A stretch of DNA of 64,000 nucleotides from Herbidospora sakaeratensis (GTDB taxonomy: Bacteria > Actinomycetota > Actinomycetes > Streptosporangiales > Streptosporangiaceae), in the NCBI RefSeq assembly GCF_001570525.1, contig NZ_BBXC01000009.1:116363-180362 (forward strand), written 5' to 3'. Shown one piece after another: positions 1-8,122 of the stretch. Positions within the stretch are counted from its first letter, which is position 1. Every line of letters begins with the position of its first letter. The notes under the pieces were generated by a model. The model had not been told where the DNA came from, did no database searches, and saw only the letters and a list, made by a program, of their open reading frames with translations. Position numbers and translations under genes: made by a program.

Positions 1-89
1 GCGTCGGAGGGGGAGACGCGGTCGATTTCCGCCAGGTCGGCGTAGACGGGGTCGGGGGTTGGGGTCGGGGCGAGCCGGGGGAGAGGCAT
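1..89 (-). CDS. 5' end of an unidentified protein gene, cut by the window edge
   Basis: Reading leftward from an ATG at 89 gives an open frame to the window edge (29 complete codons) that starts MPLPRLAPTPTPDPVYADLA. Nearly every third codon position is G or C, as in the real genes of this window, and GGAG lies six bases before the start. Too little is visible to name a family. The long gap on its right means it begins its own transcription unit. Moderately sure it is coding. Confidence 0.55.
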   Translation of the reverse strand, partial: MPLPRLAPTPTPDPVYADLAEIDRVSPSD

Positions 90-189
90 CGTGGCTCCGG
101 GAAGTCGGGGATAGGGACACCTGATAGAGGTTTCGGGCCGAGCTCTCGGATACGCGGCCGTAGGTTTCTCTCCGCATTGGGATGGTCGG

Positions 190-207
190 ATCGGCATACA
201 TGCCGAT
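190..207. promoter_or_regulatory. Perfect 18-bp palindrome, possible operator
   Basis: ATCGGCAT and ATGCCGAT flank a 2-bp centre (AC). The site lies about 100 bases upstream of the partial leftward gene at the window start and has no T-run, so a regulator site is more likely than a terminator. No regulator can be assigned. Confidence 0.35.
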
Positions 208-360
208 AGAAGTGACCAGGTTGGTATGGACCGCCGGGTGGCCAAGCCCGGGACCCTTCAGCTGACGGTGCGAGCCCGGAAGCTGTAGTTGGCAGAGCGG
301 AGCCGCGCTAAGCGCGGGTGTCGGCCCACGGAAGCCTCCGCACCGCTGCGCTGCTTCTGC

Positions 361-436
361 GTTGAGCTTCTGCGTTGAGCTTCCGCGTTGAGCTTCTGCG
401 TTGAGCTTCCGCGTTGAGCTTCCGCGTTGAGCTTCC
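361..436. repeat. 13-bp tandem repeat, five full copies plus a partial one
   Basis: The unit GTTGAGCTTCYGC occurs at 361, 374, 387, 400 and 413, followed by an 11-base partial copy at 426. Only the tenth-to-twelfth positions vary (T or C at position 11). Because 13 is not a multiple of three, every frame is read in turn, which makes spurious repetitive open frames on both strands. No gene is supported here. Confidence 0.9.
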
Positions 437-486
437 ATGCTGGGCTTTCGCGCTGGGCTTTCCCATCGGGCGTCTGGGATGCGCCG

Positions 487-890
487 AGTACTCGGCCACG
501 GTGACGTCAGCACGCTGGGTTTCTACGGCAATGGGCTGCCGTGCGTGGGCTACCGCGATCAGCCATCGGGCACTGCGCCGAGTGCCGGGCCACGGCGATG
601 CCAGCACGCTGGCTCCTACTGCGACGGCTTACCGCGATCGGGCGGCCGCGTGGTGCGCCGAGTGCCGGGCCACGACGATGCCAGCACGCTGGCTCCTACT
701 GCGACGGCTTACCGCGATCGGGCGGCCGCGTGGTGTGCTGGGTGCTGGGCCATGGCGATGCCAGCACGCTGGCTCCTACTGCGACGGCTTACCGCGATCG
801 GTGACCGTGCGCCGTGCCGGGTGCTCGGCCGCGGCGATCTCAGCACGCGGAGCCCCTACCGCTATGGGCTATCGCGACCGGCTATGGCGA
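487..890. repeat. 80-bp minisatellite with internal dyads
   Basis: Two near-identical 80-bp units begin at 581 and 661; a third starts at 741 and diverges after about 62 bases. Degenerate relatives flank them at about 487-580 and 815-890. Each good copy carries the dyad GCCAGC-AC-GCTGGC (600-613 in the first copy) and the string CTACTGCGACGGCTTACCGC. Together with the 13-bp repeat it fills the gap downstream of the EIIC gene. Overlapping open frames here are repeats of one another with no recognisable protein and are not annotated. Confidence 0.85.
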
Positions 891-925
891 TAAACCACCC
901 CGATGAGCTCCAGGTGGGGGAGAGG

Positions 926-2170
926 TCAGGTCGTGGCGTCTACGTCGGAGTCGGGGTCTCGGCCTGGGGTCATGATGTTCAGGCGTTTGATCAAGAACGT
1001 GAAGACCGTGTAGTACACCACGAAATAGACCACCCCGATCGCCATGATCAGGGCGAAGTTGTGGGTGTTGTCCTTGGTCGCGTTCAGGGTCGCGTCGATC
1101 GCGCCGCCCGAGAAGCCGAAGCCCAGTCGCCCGCCCAGCCCCGCCACCAGTGCCATCGACAACCCCGTCAGCAGGGCGTGCACCACGAACAGGACGGGCG
1201 CCACGAAGATGAAGGCGAACTCGATCGGTTCGGTGATGCCCGTCACGAACGACACCAGGGCGGCGGAGATCATGATGGAGCCGACCGCGTTGCGGCGGTG
1301 CGGGGGAGCGGCGCGCCAGATGGCGATGGCCGCCGCCGGGAGGCCGAACATCATCACCGGGAAGAAGCCCGCCATGAACGCCCCGGCTCCGTCCTGGCCG
1401 GCGAAGTAGCAGTTCAGGTCACCCGCCGTGTGCAGGCCGTTGACCGTGCACTCGGGCACGGTGAACCACACGATCGAGTTCACGAAGTGGTGCATGCCCA
1501 GCGGGATCAGGGCCCGGTTCACCACGCCGTAGATCCCCGCGCCCAGGGTCGAGTGGGTCGCCAGCCAGTCGCCGAACGACGACAACGCCTGGCCGATCGG
1601 GGGCCAGATCAGGCCGAAGACCACTCCCAGCAGCAGGCCGGCCAGGGCGGTCAGGATGGGGACGAAGCGGCGGCCGCCGAAGAAGGCCAGCCAGGGCGGC
1701 AGTTTGATCCGGTGGTAGCGCTGCCACAGCAGGCCCGCGACCAGGCCCATCAGGATGCCGCCCAGCACGCCGGTCGGGTTGGCGGCGGCCAGGTTCAGGG
1801 CCTCTGCGGGGGTTCCGTTGGTCACCACCGTCTGGGCGACGCGGGGGCGCAGGGAGGAGTCGAAGAACATCAGGTGGGTGACCCGGTCCCAGACCAGGTA
1901 GCCCACCACGGCGGCCAGCGCGGTCGAGCCGTCGGACTTGCGGGCGAAGCCGACGGCGACGCCGATCGCGAACAGCAGGGGGAGGGCGTCGAACAGGGCG
2001 CCGCCGGCGCCGCCGACGATCCGGGCGACCTTGTCGAGGGTCTCGTTCGTGGTGCGGCCGAGCAGGTCGTCCTGGCCGACCCGGAGCAGGATCGCCGCGG
2101 CGGGCAGGGCCGCGATCGGGAGCATGAGGGAGCGTCCGATCCGCGACAACACGGTCATCGTGGCGGCCAT
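926..2170 (-). CDS. PTS sugar permease EIIC, N-acetylglucosamine/glucose type
   Basis: A 414-residue polytopic membrane protein of the glucose/N-acetylglucosamine EIIC family, which carries sugar across the membrane while EIIB phosphorylates it. Hydrophobic segments fill most of the chain, and the family signature GITEPIEFAFIF lies in the C-terminal third. No EIIB or EIIA domain is fused; these are separate genes at 4126 and 4362. The ATG at 2170 follows GGGAGGAACG; an ATG four codons further in is the alternative. It lies 16 bases downstream of the GntR regulator on the same strand, so the two are probably co-transcribed. GlcNAc is inferred as substrate from the DasR-like regulator and the GH3 lipoprotein nearby; glucose cannot be excluded. 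Confidence 0.9.
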   Translation of the reverse strand: MAATMTVLSRIGRSLMLPIAALPAAAILLRVGQDDLLGRTTNETLDKVARIVGGAGGALFDALPLLFAIGVAVGFARKSDGSTALAAVVGYLVWDRVTHLMFFDSSLRPRVAQTVVTNGTPAEALNLAAANPTGVLGGILMGLVAGLLWQRYHRIKLPPWLAFFGGRRFVPILTALAGLLLGVVFGLIWPPIGQALSSFGDWLATHSTLGAGIYGVVNRALIPLGMHHFVNSIVWFTVPECTVNGLHTAGDLNCYFAGQDGAGAFMAGFFPVMMFGLPAAAIAIWRAAPPHRRNAVGSIMISAALVSFVTGITEPIEFAFIFVAPVLFVVHALLTGLSMALVAGLGGRLGFGFSGGAIDATLNATKDNTHNFALIMAIGVVYFVVYYTVFTFLIKRLNIMTPGRDPDSDVDATT

Positions 2171-2186
2171 CGTTCCTCCCGGGTCT

Positions 2187-2948
2187 CTAGGCCCGCCGTG
2201 GCTCCAGGAGTGTACGGAGCTGGTAGCGGTCGGCCCGGTAGGTCGACACGCCCAGCTCGGCGCAGACACCGCCGGCGTAGGACCGGCGGGACAGCAGCAG
2301 CACGGCACCGCCGCGGGGGAGTTTCAGCAGGTCTGCGTCGCTCGGGTCGGCGATTCCGCCGTCGATCGTGAGTTCCCCGGCGTCGAGGATCAGACCGTAT
2401 CGGGACTCCAGGAGCGCGTACAGGGATCGGCCGGAAAGGTCGTAGCTCTCCAGGTCGGGGGCGAGGGCGAGGGGGATGTGGGCGCGCTCGATCGCGAGGG
2501 GCTCGCCGTCGGCGGTGCGCAGGCGTTCGATGAAGTGAACTTCGTCACCCGGGGCGATGCCGAGTTCGCGGGCGAGGTGGGCGCTGGCCCGGACCACCCG
2601 GCGGTCGAGGTCGCGGCTGCCGGGCTCCAGGCCGCGGGCGCGCATGTCGTCGCTGAACGACGTGAGCTGGAGGGCCAGCTCGATCTTCGGGCGGGCGACG
2701 AAGGTGCCCTTGCCCGGTACGCGGTGCAGCCGCCCCTCGCTGACCAGGTGATCGACCGCTTGGCGTACCGTCATGCGGGAGAGACCGAAGCGCTGGCAGA
2801 GCTCGCGTTCCGACGGGATCGCCGCGCCGATGGGCAACTCGTTGCTCTCGATGAGGTCGAGGATGATCTCGCGGAGCTGGAAGTACTTCGGGACTGGGCT
2901 GTCAGGGTCGATCGTGGCGCCGGTCCCCCGGGCGTCGATGCCGGCCAC
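2187..2948 (-). CDS. GntR/HutC-family transcriptional regulator, DasR-like
   Basis: This 253-residue protein has an N-terminal winged helix (about 20-90) with the GntR helix-turn-helix SERELCQRFGLSRMTVRQAV and the wing PGKGTFVA, then a C-terminal UTRA ligand domain. Its length matches Streptomyces DasR (about 254), the GlcN-6-phosphate-responsive master regulator of chitin and GlcNAc use. It sits between EIIC and a divergent PTS operon, and a 22-bp palindrome resembling the DasR dre box lies 36 bases upstream of its start. I infer that it represses both PTS operons and itself, relieved by an amino-sugar phosphate. The assignment to DasR rather than another HutC-type regulator rests on context and the operator. 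Confidence 0.85.
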   Translation of the reverse strand: MAGIDARGTGATIDPDSPVPKYFQLREIILDLIESNELPIGAAIPSERELCQRFGLSRMTVRQAVDHLVSEGRLHRVPGKGTFVARPKIELALQLTSFSDDMRARGLEPGSRDLDRRVVRASAHLARELGIAPGDEVHFIERLRTADGEPLAIERAHIPLALAPDLESYDLSGRSLYALLESRYGLILDAGELTIDGGIADPSDADLLKLPRGGAVLLLSRRSYAGGVCAELGVSTYRADRYQLRTLLEPRRA

Positions 2949-2982
2949 TGTCGCCTCCCCTCTCCGCTTTGTTATGGTTCGT

Positions 2983-3008
2983 ACTGGTCTAGTCCGGACT
3001 AGACCACA
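2983..3008. promoter_or_regulatory. dre-like double operator between divergent PTS operons
   Basis: Positions 2985-3006 form a perfect 22-bp palindrome. It can be read as two abutting 10-bp cores, GGTCTAGTCC and GGACTAGACC, each one mismatch from the dre core GGTCTAGACC. It can also be read as one dre box (ACTGGTCTAG...CTAGACCAC) whose halves are moved apart by 10 bp. It lies between the GntR start (2948) and the SIS gene start (3055), where it could control both directions. Confidence 0.75.
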
Positions 3009-3054
3009 CCGCCGAAATGTCTGTCAACGTACGGACCGATTACAGGATGGGCAC

Positions 3055-4095
3055 GTGACGACGACGAAGATGCGCAGTGAGATCGCCGAACAGCCGGCCG
3101 CCCTGCGCGCCACGCTGGACGCCCTGCTCCCCCGAATCCCCGATGTCACCTCTCTCGCCGGACAGACCCGCCACCTGCTGTTCATCGCCCGGGGCACCTC
3201 GGACAACGCCGCGGTCTACGGGCGCTACCTGATCGAGTCGCACGCCGGACGCCTCGCGGCGCTGGCCGCGCCGTCGATCGCCACAACCTACCGCCGGAAG
3301 CTCGACCTCGACGGCGTGCTCGCCGTGGCCGTCTCGCAGTCGGGGCGTACCGAGGAGATCGTCGAGACCCTCGACTGGGCCCGCGACTGCGGCGCGAAGA
3401 CCGTGGCCATCACCAACGGCGGCGAGCAGAGCCCGCTGGCGCGGGCCGCCGACCTCGCCCTGTGCACGGTCGCCGGCGAGGAGAAGGCGGTGCCGGCGAC
3501 CAAGACGTACACGACCCAGCTGGCGGCCATGGCGGTGCTGGCGCTGGGCCTCGGCGCCGACGTCCACCAGGACGATCTGCAACGAGTCCCGGACGCCATC
3601 CAGAAGCTCATCGAGGACCCGGGCGACATCGACGCCCTGGTCGAGGGGCTGGCCGACAAGCCGGGCGTGGTCGTGTCGGGGCGCGGGCTGGCCTTCTCGA
3701 CCGCGCTCGAACTGGCGCTGAAGCTCAAGGAGGCGTGTTACCTGCACGCCATGGGCCTGTCCTACGCCGACCTGCTGCACGGGCCGATCGCGGTCGTCGA
3801 CGCCGACACCCCGGCGATCCTGGTCGCCGCCGGCGAGGGGCCGACCCTGCCGGGCACGATCGCGCTGGCCGAGCGGGTGACCGGCGCGGGCGCGGCGTCC
3901 TACGGCGTCGGCGGCGGCCACGCCCTGGCGAACGTGTCGACGGCCTCGCTCAACGGTCCCGACCTGCCCGAATGGGTGGCGCCGCTGGGGCTGATCGTCC
4001 CCGGTCAGCTGCTCACCGAGGCGCTGGCGCGCCGGCTCGGGTACGACCCCGACGCGCCCCGCGGCCTCAACAAGGTCACCCAGACCGACGAGTAG
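3055..4095 (+). CDS. SIS-domain sugar-phosphate isomerase/deaminase, AgaS/GlmS-isomerase type
   Basis: 346 residues with two SIS domains, as in the isomerase half of GlmS and in AgaS/GlmD deaminases: FIARGTSDNAAVYGRYLIE and AVSQSGRTEEIVETL in the first, VVSGRGLAFSTALELALKLKE and SYADLLHGPIAVV in the second. The probable role is conversion of GlcN-6-P or a related aldose to a ketose phosphate with or without loss of ammonia, feeding glycolysis. The glutaminase domain of GlmS is absent. Neither nagA nor nagB is present in the cluster, so this enzyme may replace NagB. The GTG at 3055 (MTTTKMRSEIAEQP) is taken as start; an ATG five codons later is possible. It is the first gene of the rightward PTS operon, directly after the dre-like site. 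Confidence 0.8.
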   Translation: MTTTKMRSEIAEQPAALRATLDALLPRIPDVTSLAGQTRHLLFIARGTSDNAAVYGRYLIESHAGRLAALAAPSIATTYRRKLDLDGVLAVAVSQSGRTEEIVETLDWARDCGAKTVAITNGGEQSPLARAADLALCTVAGEEKAVPATKTYTTQLAAMAVLALGLGADVHQDDLQRVPDAIQKLIEDPGDIDALVEGLADKPGVVVSGRGLAFSTALELALKLKEACYLHAMGLSYADLLHGPIAVVDADTPAILVAAGEGPTLPGTIALAERVTGAGAASYGVGGGHALANVSTASLNGPDLPEWVAPLGLIVPGQLLTEALARRLGYDPDAPRGLNKVTQTDE

Positions 4096-4125
4096 GGTTC
4101 GCCTGAAGATCCAGAGGGAGGCGTC

Positions 4126-4365
4126 ATGGCGGATGCGGCAAAGATCGTCGCGGCACTGGGCGGGCCGGCCAACATCATCGAGGTGGAGCCGTGCATCACG
4201 CGGCTCCGGACCGAGGTGCGGGACGCCTCCAAGGTCGACCGTGACGTCCTGAAGAAGGCGGGCGCCCACGGCGTCATGGTCACCGGGAACGTCGTGCAGG
4301 TCGTCGTCGGGCCGGAGGCCGACACGATCGCGAGCGACATCGACGACCTGCTGGACTCCGCTTGA
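4126..4365 (+). CDS. PTS EIIB, glucose/GlcNAc family
   Basis: A free-standing 79-residue EIIB domain of the glucose family. The phosphorylated cysteine is Cys23 in EVEPCITRLRTEV, and the usual C-terminal VVGPEADTIASDI is present. It takes the phosphoryl group from EIIA and passes it to the sugar in the EIIC channel. GGGAGG precedes the ATG. Its stop overlaps the TTG start of EIIA, indicating tight translational coupling. The single-domain layout is typical of actinobacterial GlcNAc systems. Confidence 0.93.
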   Translation: MADAAKIVAALGGPANIIEVEPCITRLRTEVRDASKVDRDVLKKAGAHGVMVTGNVVQVVVGPEADTIASDIDDLLDSA

Positions 4366-4808
4366 CGACCGTCCACTCTCCGGTGAACGGCCGCGCGGTC
4401 GGGCTGCCGGCCGTGCCCGACCCCGTGTTCTCGCAGGCCATGGTCGGACCGGGCGCGGCCGTCGACCCGGCGCGGGGGCCGCAGGTCGCGGTCGCGCCGA
4501 TCACCGGGCGGCTGGTCAAGCTGCACCCGCACGCCTACATCGTCGTCGGCGACGACGGCCGGGGCGTGCTGACCCACCTCGGGGTCGACACCGTGAAACT
4601 GCGCGGCGCCGGCTTCGAACTGCTGGCAGTCGAAGGCGACCTCGTCACGGCCGGGCAACCGGTCGTCGCCTGGCATCCGCATGCCGTCGACGAGGAGGGG
4701 TATTCGCCGGTCTGCCCGGTGATCGCCCTGGACGCCGGGCCGGAGAGCGTCTCCGGCGTGGTGAGCGGACCGGTCGAAGCGGGCGATCCCCTCTTCGACT
4801 GGCATTGA
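4362..4808 (+). CDS. PTS EIIA, glucose type (Crr-like)
   Basis: A 148-residue soluble EIIA of the glucose family. His57 (KLHPHAYIVVG) and His72 (GVLTHLGVDTVKL) have the 15-residue spacing of His75 and His90 in E. coli Crr; the second is the phosphorylated one. The start is a TTG that overlaps the EIIB stop (TTGA), a rare start codon supported by coupling and by the match of MTTVHSPVNGRAVGL to family N-termini. It relays phosphate from HPr to EIIB. In enterobacteria this protein also signals catabolite control; whether it does so here cannot be seen. Confidence 0.92.
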   Translation: MTTVHSPVNGRAVGLPAVPDPVFSQAMVGPGAAVDPARGPQVAVAPITGRLVKLHPHAYIVVGDDGRGVLTHLGVDTVKLRGAGFELLAVEGDLVTAGQPVVAWHPHAVDEEGYSPVCPVIALDAGPESVSGVVSGPVEAGDPLFDWH

Positions 4809-4863
4809 CCCCGAACCGGGTGTTGGATGAGTGGTCCGGACCGCCGGACCCAGAGGAGGCAGC

Positions 4864-5121
4864 GTGCCGCAACGAAGGCTCATCGTCGAGGCGGAGGTGG
4901 GCCTGCACGCCCGTCCGGCCGCCACGTTCGTGCAGACCGCGACCAGGTCGCCGGCCGAGGTGACCCTCGCCAAGGGCGACGGCGCACCGGTCAACGCCAA
5001 GAGCATCCTGTCGGTGCTCGCCCTCGACGTGAAGAAGGGCGACGCCATCACCATCAGCACCGACGGCGACGGCGCCGAGGAACTGCTCGACGAACTCGCC
5101 TCGATCGCCGGAGCGCCCTGA
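4864..5121 (+). CDS. ptsH: Phosphocarrier protein HPr
   Basis: A canonical 85-residue HPr with the active histidine His15 in GLHARPAATFV and the serine-46 region NAKSILSVLAL. It accepts phosphate from enzyme I and passes it to EIIA. The GTG at 4864 follows AGAGGAGGCAGC, a strong ribosome site. The stop overlaps the ptsI start (TGATG). No HPr kinase is seen in the window. Having the general components beside one sugar-specific system is notable, because ptsH and ptsI often lie elsewhere. Confidence 0.95.
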   Translation: MPQRRLIVEAEVGLHARPAATFVQTATRSPAEVTLAKGDGAPVNAKSILSVLALDVKKGDAITISTDGDGAEELLDELASIAGAP

Positions 5122-6806
5122 TGGCCACCACGCTCACCGGCTCCGGCGTCAGCCCCGGCACCGGCTACGCCCCCGCCCACCTGCTGACCGGCTCGATCCC
5201 CGAGCCCCCGAAGGGCGCCGTCCACGACGGCGACGCCGCGGCCGAGAAGGCCCGCGTGCAGGCCGCGCTCGAAGAGGTGGCCGCCGACCTGGAGGCCCGC
5301 GGCGAACGCGCCGGGGGAGAGGCCGCCGAGGTGCTCTCGGCCCAGGCGATGATGGCCCGCGACCCGGGCCTGGCCGACGGCGTCGGCGAACTCGTCGACG
5401 CGGGGGTCTCCGGTGACAGGGCCGTGTACGAGGCCTTCGGCGCCTACCGCGACCTGCTCGCGGCGGCCGGGGGATACCTCGGGGAGCGCGTGGCCGACCT
5501 CGACGACATCCGCGACCGGGCCGTCGCCCGGCTGACCGGGGCGCCGATGCCCGGCGTGCCGGTCGACGCGGCGGAGCCGTACGTCCTGGTGGCCCGCGAC
5601 CTGGCCCCCGCCGACACCGCGCTGCTCGACCGGAACCTGGTCGCCGCGTTCGTCACCGAAGACGGCGGGCCGACCAGTCACACCGCGATCCTGGCCCGCG
5701 CGATGGGCGTGCCGGCCGTCGTCGGGTGCGCGGGCGCGACCGCGCTCGTGCAGGGCACCCTGCTGCTGGTCGACGGCGCGACGGGCGAGGTCGTCATCGA
5801 GCCGGAGCCCGCCGCCGCGCAGGCCGCCGTCGCGGCCGCGCGGGCCCGCGCCGAGGCGTTGTCGGGCACGACCGGGCCCGGCGCCACCGCCGACGGGCAC
5901 CCCGTCCCGCTGCTCGCCAACGTCGGCGGACCCAAAGACCTCGAAGCGGCGCTGGCCAACGGCGCCGAGGGCGTCGGGCTCTACCGCACCGAGTTCCTCT
6001 TCCTCGACCGCGCCGACGCGCCCACCGAGGAGGAGCAGCAGGCCGCGTACCGGGCCGTGTTCGACGCCTTCCCCGGCGGCCGGGTGGTGGTGCGCACCCT
6101 CGACGCGGGCGCCGACAAGCCGCTCGCCTTCCTGCCGCCGCCCGGCGAGGAGCCCAACCCGGCCCTCGGCGAACGCGGCCTGCGCATGTTCCGCCGCTAC
6201 CCCGACATGATGGCCGCCCAGCTCGGCGCGCTGGCCCGCGCCGCCGAGGGCACCGAGGCGATCCCCTACGTCATGGCCCCGATGGTGGCGACCGTCGCCG
6301 AGGCGGCCTGGTTCGCCGACGCCTGCCACGCGGCCGGGCTGGAGACCGCCGGCATCATGATCGAGGTGCCGTCGGCCGCGCTGCGCGCCCACGACCTGGC
6401 GAAGGTGGTCGACTTCTTCTCGGTCGGCACCAACGACCTCACCCAGTACGCCATGGCCGCCGACCGCCAGGTCGCCGGCGTCTCCGACCTGCAGGATCCC
6501 TGGCACCCGGCGGTGCTCGACCTGATCGCGCTGGCCGCCGGGGCGGCGGGCGCGGCCGGGAAGGGCTGCGGCGTCTGCGGCGAGGCCGGGGCCGATCCGG
6601 TGCTGGCCTGCGTGCTGGTCGGCCTGGGGGTGACGTCGTTGTCGATGGGCTCCCCGGCGCTGCCGTGGGTGCGCGCGTCGCTGGCCCGGCACACCCTCGA
6701 CCAGTGCCGCGCGGCGGCCGACGCCGCCCGGTCGGCACCGGGCGCGTCCGAGGCGAAGGAGGCGGCCCGGGCCTGCCTGACCGGCCTGGGTGATCTGGGG
6801 CTCTAA
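5121..6806 (+). CDS. ptsI: PTS enzyme I (PEP-protein phosphotransferase)
   Basis: A 561-residue enzyme I that autophosphorylates from PEP and charges HPr. The phosphohistidine is His187 in DGGPTSHTAILARAMGVPAV. The PEP-binding barrel shows EGVGLYRTEFLFLDR, FFSVGTNDLTQY and GVCGEAGADP with the active-site cysteine. Length fits the family (about 550-575). The ATG overlaps the HPr stop, and the GH3 gene follows after 8 bases, so the operon continues. All residues needed for activity appear intact. Confidence 0.96.
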   Translation: MATTLTGSGVSPGTGYAPAHLLTGSIPEPPKGAVHDGDAAAEKARVQAALEEVAADLEARGERAGGEAAEVLSAQAMMARDPGLADGVGELVDAGVSGDRAVYEAFGAYRDLLAAAGGYLGERVADLDDIRDRAVARLTGAPMPGVPVDAAEPYVLVARDLAPADTALLDRNLVAAFVTEDGGPTSHTAILARAMGVPAVVGCAGATALVQGTLLLVDGATGEVVIEPEPAAAQAAVAAARARAEALSGTTGPGATADGHPVPLLANVGGPKDLEAALANGAEGVGLYRTEFLFLDRADAPTEEEQQAAYRAVFDAFPGGRVVVRTLDAGADKPLAFLPPPGEEPNPALGERGLRMFRRYPDMMAAQLGALARAAEGTEAIPYVMAPMVATVAEAAWFADACHAAGLETAGIMIEVPSAALRAHDLAKVVDFFSVGTNDLTQYAMAADRQVAGVSDLQDPWHPAVLDLIALAAGAAGAAGKGCGVCGEAGADPVLACVLVGLGVTSLSMGSPALPWVRASLARHTLDQCRAAADAARSAPGASEAKEAARACLTGLGDLGL

Positions 6807-6814
6807 CCACTACG

Positions 6815-8107
6815 GTGTCTGAGGTGTCCCTCCACAGGGCGCTGCTCGGCGCCGGTCTGCTCGTCGTGGTGGCGGGGTGCTCGAGCACCCCGCCACGCAC
6901 CGCTCTGCCCAGTTCCCCGACGGCCTCGGTCGTCGCCCCGCCTCCTCCGCCCAGCCCGTCGCCGTCTGAGGACCCGATGGAGAAGATGACGGTCGAGGAG
7001 AAGGTCGGCCAGCTCTTCATGCCGGTGCTCTACGGCTCGTCGGCCCGCGCGGCCCACCAGGAGAACCTGGCCCGCTACGGCGTCGGCAGCCCGGCCGAGG
7101 TGATCCGGAGATACCACCTGGGCGGCGTCATCCTGTTCCCCGGCACCGGCAACATCGAGAGCGCCCGCCAGGTCGCCACGTTCACCGCCGGGTTGCGCGC
7201 GGCGGCCGGGAAGGCGCCGCTGCTGATCGGCGTCGACCAGGAGAACGGCATCGTCTCCCGGCTCAAGGGCATCGTCACCGAGGTCCCGGGCGCCTCGGTG
7301 ATCGGCCAGACCGGCGACCTGCGCAACGCCCGCGACGCGGCCCGCGTCACCGCCGAGGAGCTCAACGCGCTCGGCATCTCGCTCGACTTCGCCCCGGTCG
7401 CCGACGTGAACGTCAACCCGAACAACCCGGTCATCGGGCCGCGCGCCTACGGGAACGATCCCGAGAAGGTCGCCGACATGGTCGGCGCGGCCGTGCAGGG
7501 CTTCCACGACGGCGGGGTCGCCGCTACGGTGAAGCACTTCCCGGGCCACGGCGACACCAACGTCGACAGCCACACCTCGCTGCCGGTCATCGACCACACC
7601 CGCGCGGAGTGGGAGAAGCTCGACGCGCCGCCGTTCAAGGAGGCCATCGCCAACGACGTCGACGCCGTCATGAGCGCCCACATCGTGATGCCCGCGCTCG
7701 ACCCGTCCGGCGACCCGGCCACGTTGTCGAAGAAGATCCTCACCGGGGTGCTGCGCGGCGAACTCGGCTTCGAGGGCGTCGTCTTCACCGACGCGCTCAA
7801 CATGGACGGCGTGCGCAAGAAGTACGGCGACGGCGAGGTGGCCGTGCGCGCGATCCTGGCCGGGGCCGACATCCTGCTCATGCCGCCCGACTTCGGCGTG
7901 GCGCGCGACGCGGTCCTCGCGGCGGTGGCGTCGGGCCGCATCACCGCGACCCGGCTCAACCAGTCGGTCGAGCGCATCCTGCACCTGAAGCGCGAGTTCC
8001 GCCTCGACGACCCGCGCACCTTCCCGACCCCGGCCGAGGCCGTGAAGCTCATGAAGACCAGCGAGCACCGCGCGGTGGCCCGGCGGATCAACGGCGCCGC
8101 GAAATGA
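6815..8107 (+). CDS. Lipoprotein beta-N-acetylhexosaminidase, GH3 family (NagZ-like)
   Basis: 430 residues. The signal peptide ends in a lipobox (VVVAGC, Cys22), then a Pro/Ser-rich linker to about residue 53, then a GH3 domain. The NagZ-specific loop KHFPGHGDTNVDSH (240-253) supplies the His general acid, and Asp326 in VVFTDALNMDG is the nucleophile. Such enzymes release terminal GlcNAc from chitooligosaccharides or muropeptides. Anchored outside the cell and encoded 8 bases after ptsI, it would liberate GlcNAc for the PTS, which supports the substrate assignment. The GTG at 6815 is used; a GTG at 6824 is equally plausible. No C-terminal domain is fused. Confidence 0.9.
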   Translation: MSEVSLHRALLGAGLLVVVAGCSSTPPRTALPSSPTASVVAPPPPPSPSPSEDPMEKMTVEEKVGQLFMPVLYGSSARAAHQENLARYGVGSPAEVIRRYHLGGVILFPGTGNIESARQVATFTAGLRAAAGKAPLLIGVDQENGIVSRLKGIVTEVPGASVIGQTGDLRNARDAARVTAEELNALGISLDFAPVADVNVNPNNPVIGPRAYGNDPEKVADMVGAAVQGFHDGGVAATVKHFPGHGDTNVDSHTSLPVIDHTRAEWEKLDAPPFKEAIANDVDAVMSAHIVMPALDPSGDPATLSKKILTGVLRGELGFEGVVFTDALNMDGVRKKYGDGEVAVRAILAGADILLMPPDFGVARDAVLAAVASGRITATRLNQSVERILHLKREFRLDDPRTFPTPAEAVKLMKTSEHRAVARRINGAAK

Positions 8108-8122
8108 CTACCCTTTGACCAC

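Noticed and set aside
581-803. CRISPR array
   Set aside because: Units are contiguous with no unique spacers, the period is 80 bp with the whole unit conserved, and no cas gene is near.
437-2371. Long plus-strand open frame across the repeats and antisense to EIIC
   Set aside because: It is antisense to a clear membrane permease and otherwise made of tandem-repeat peptide. High GC content creates such frames; there is no family likeness.
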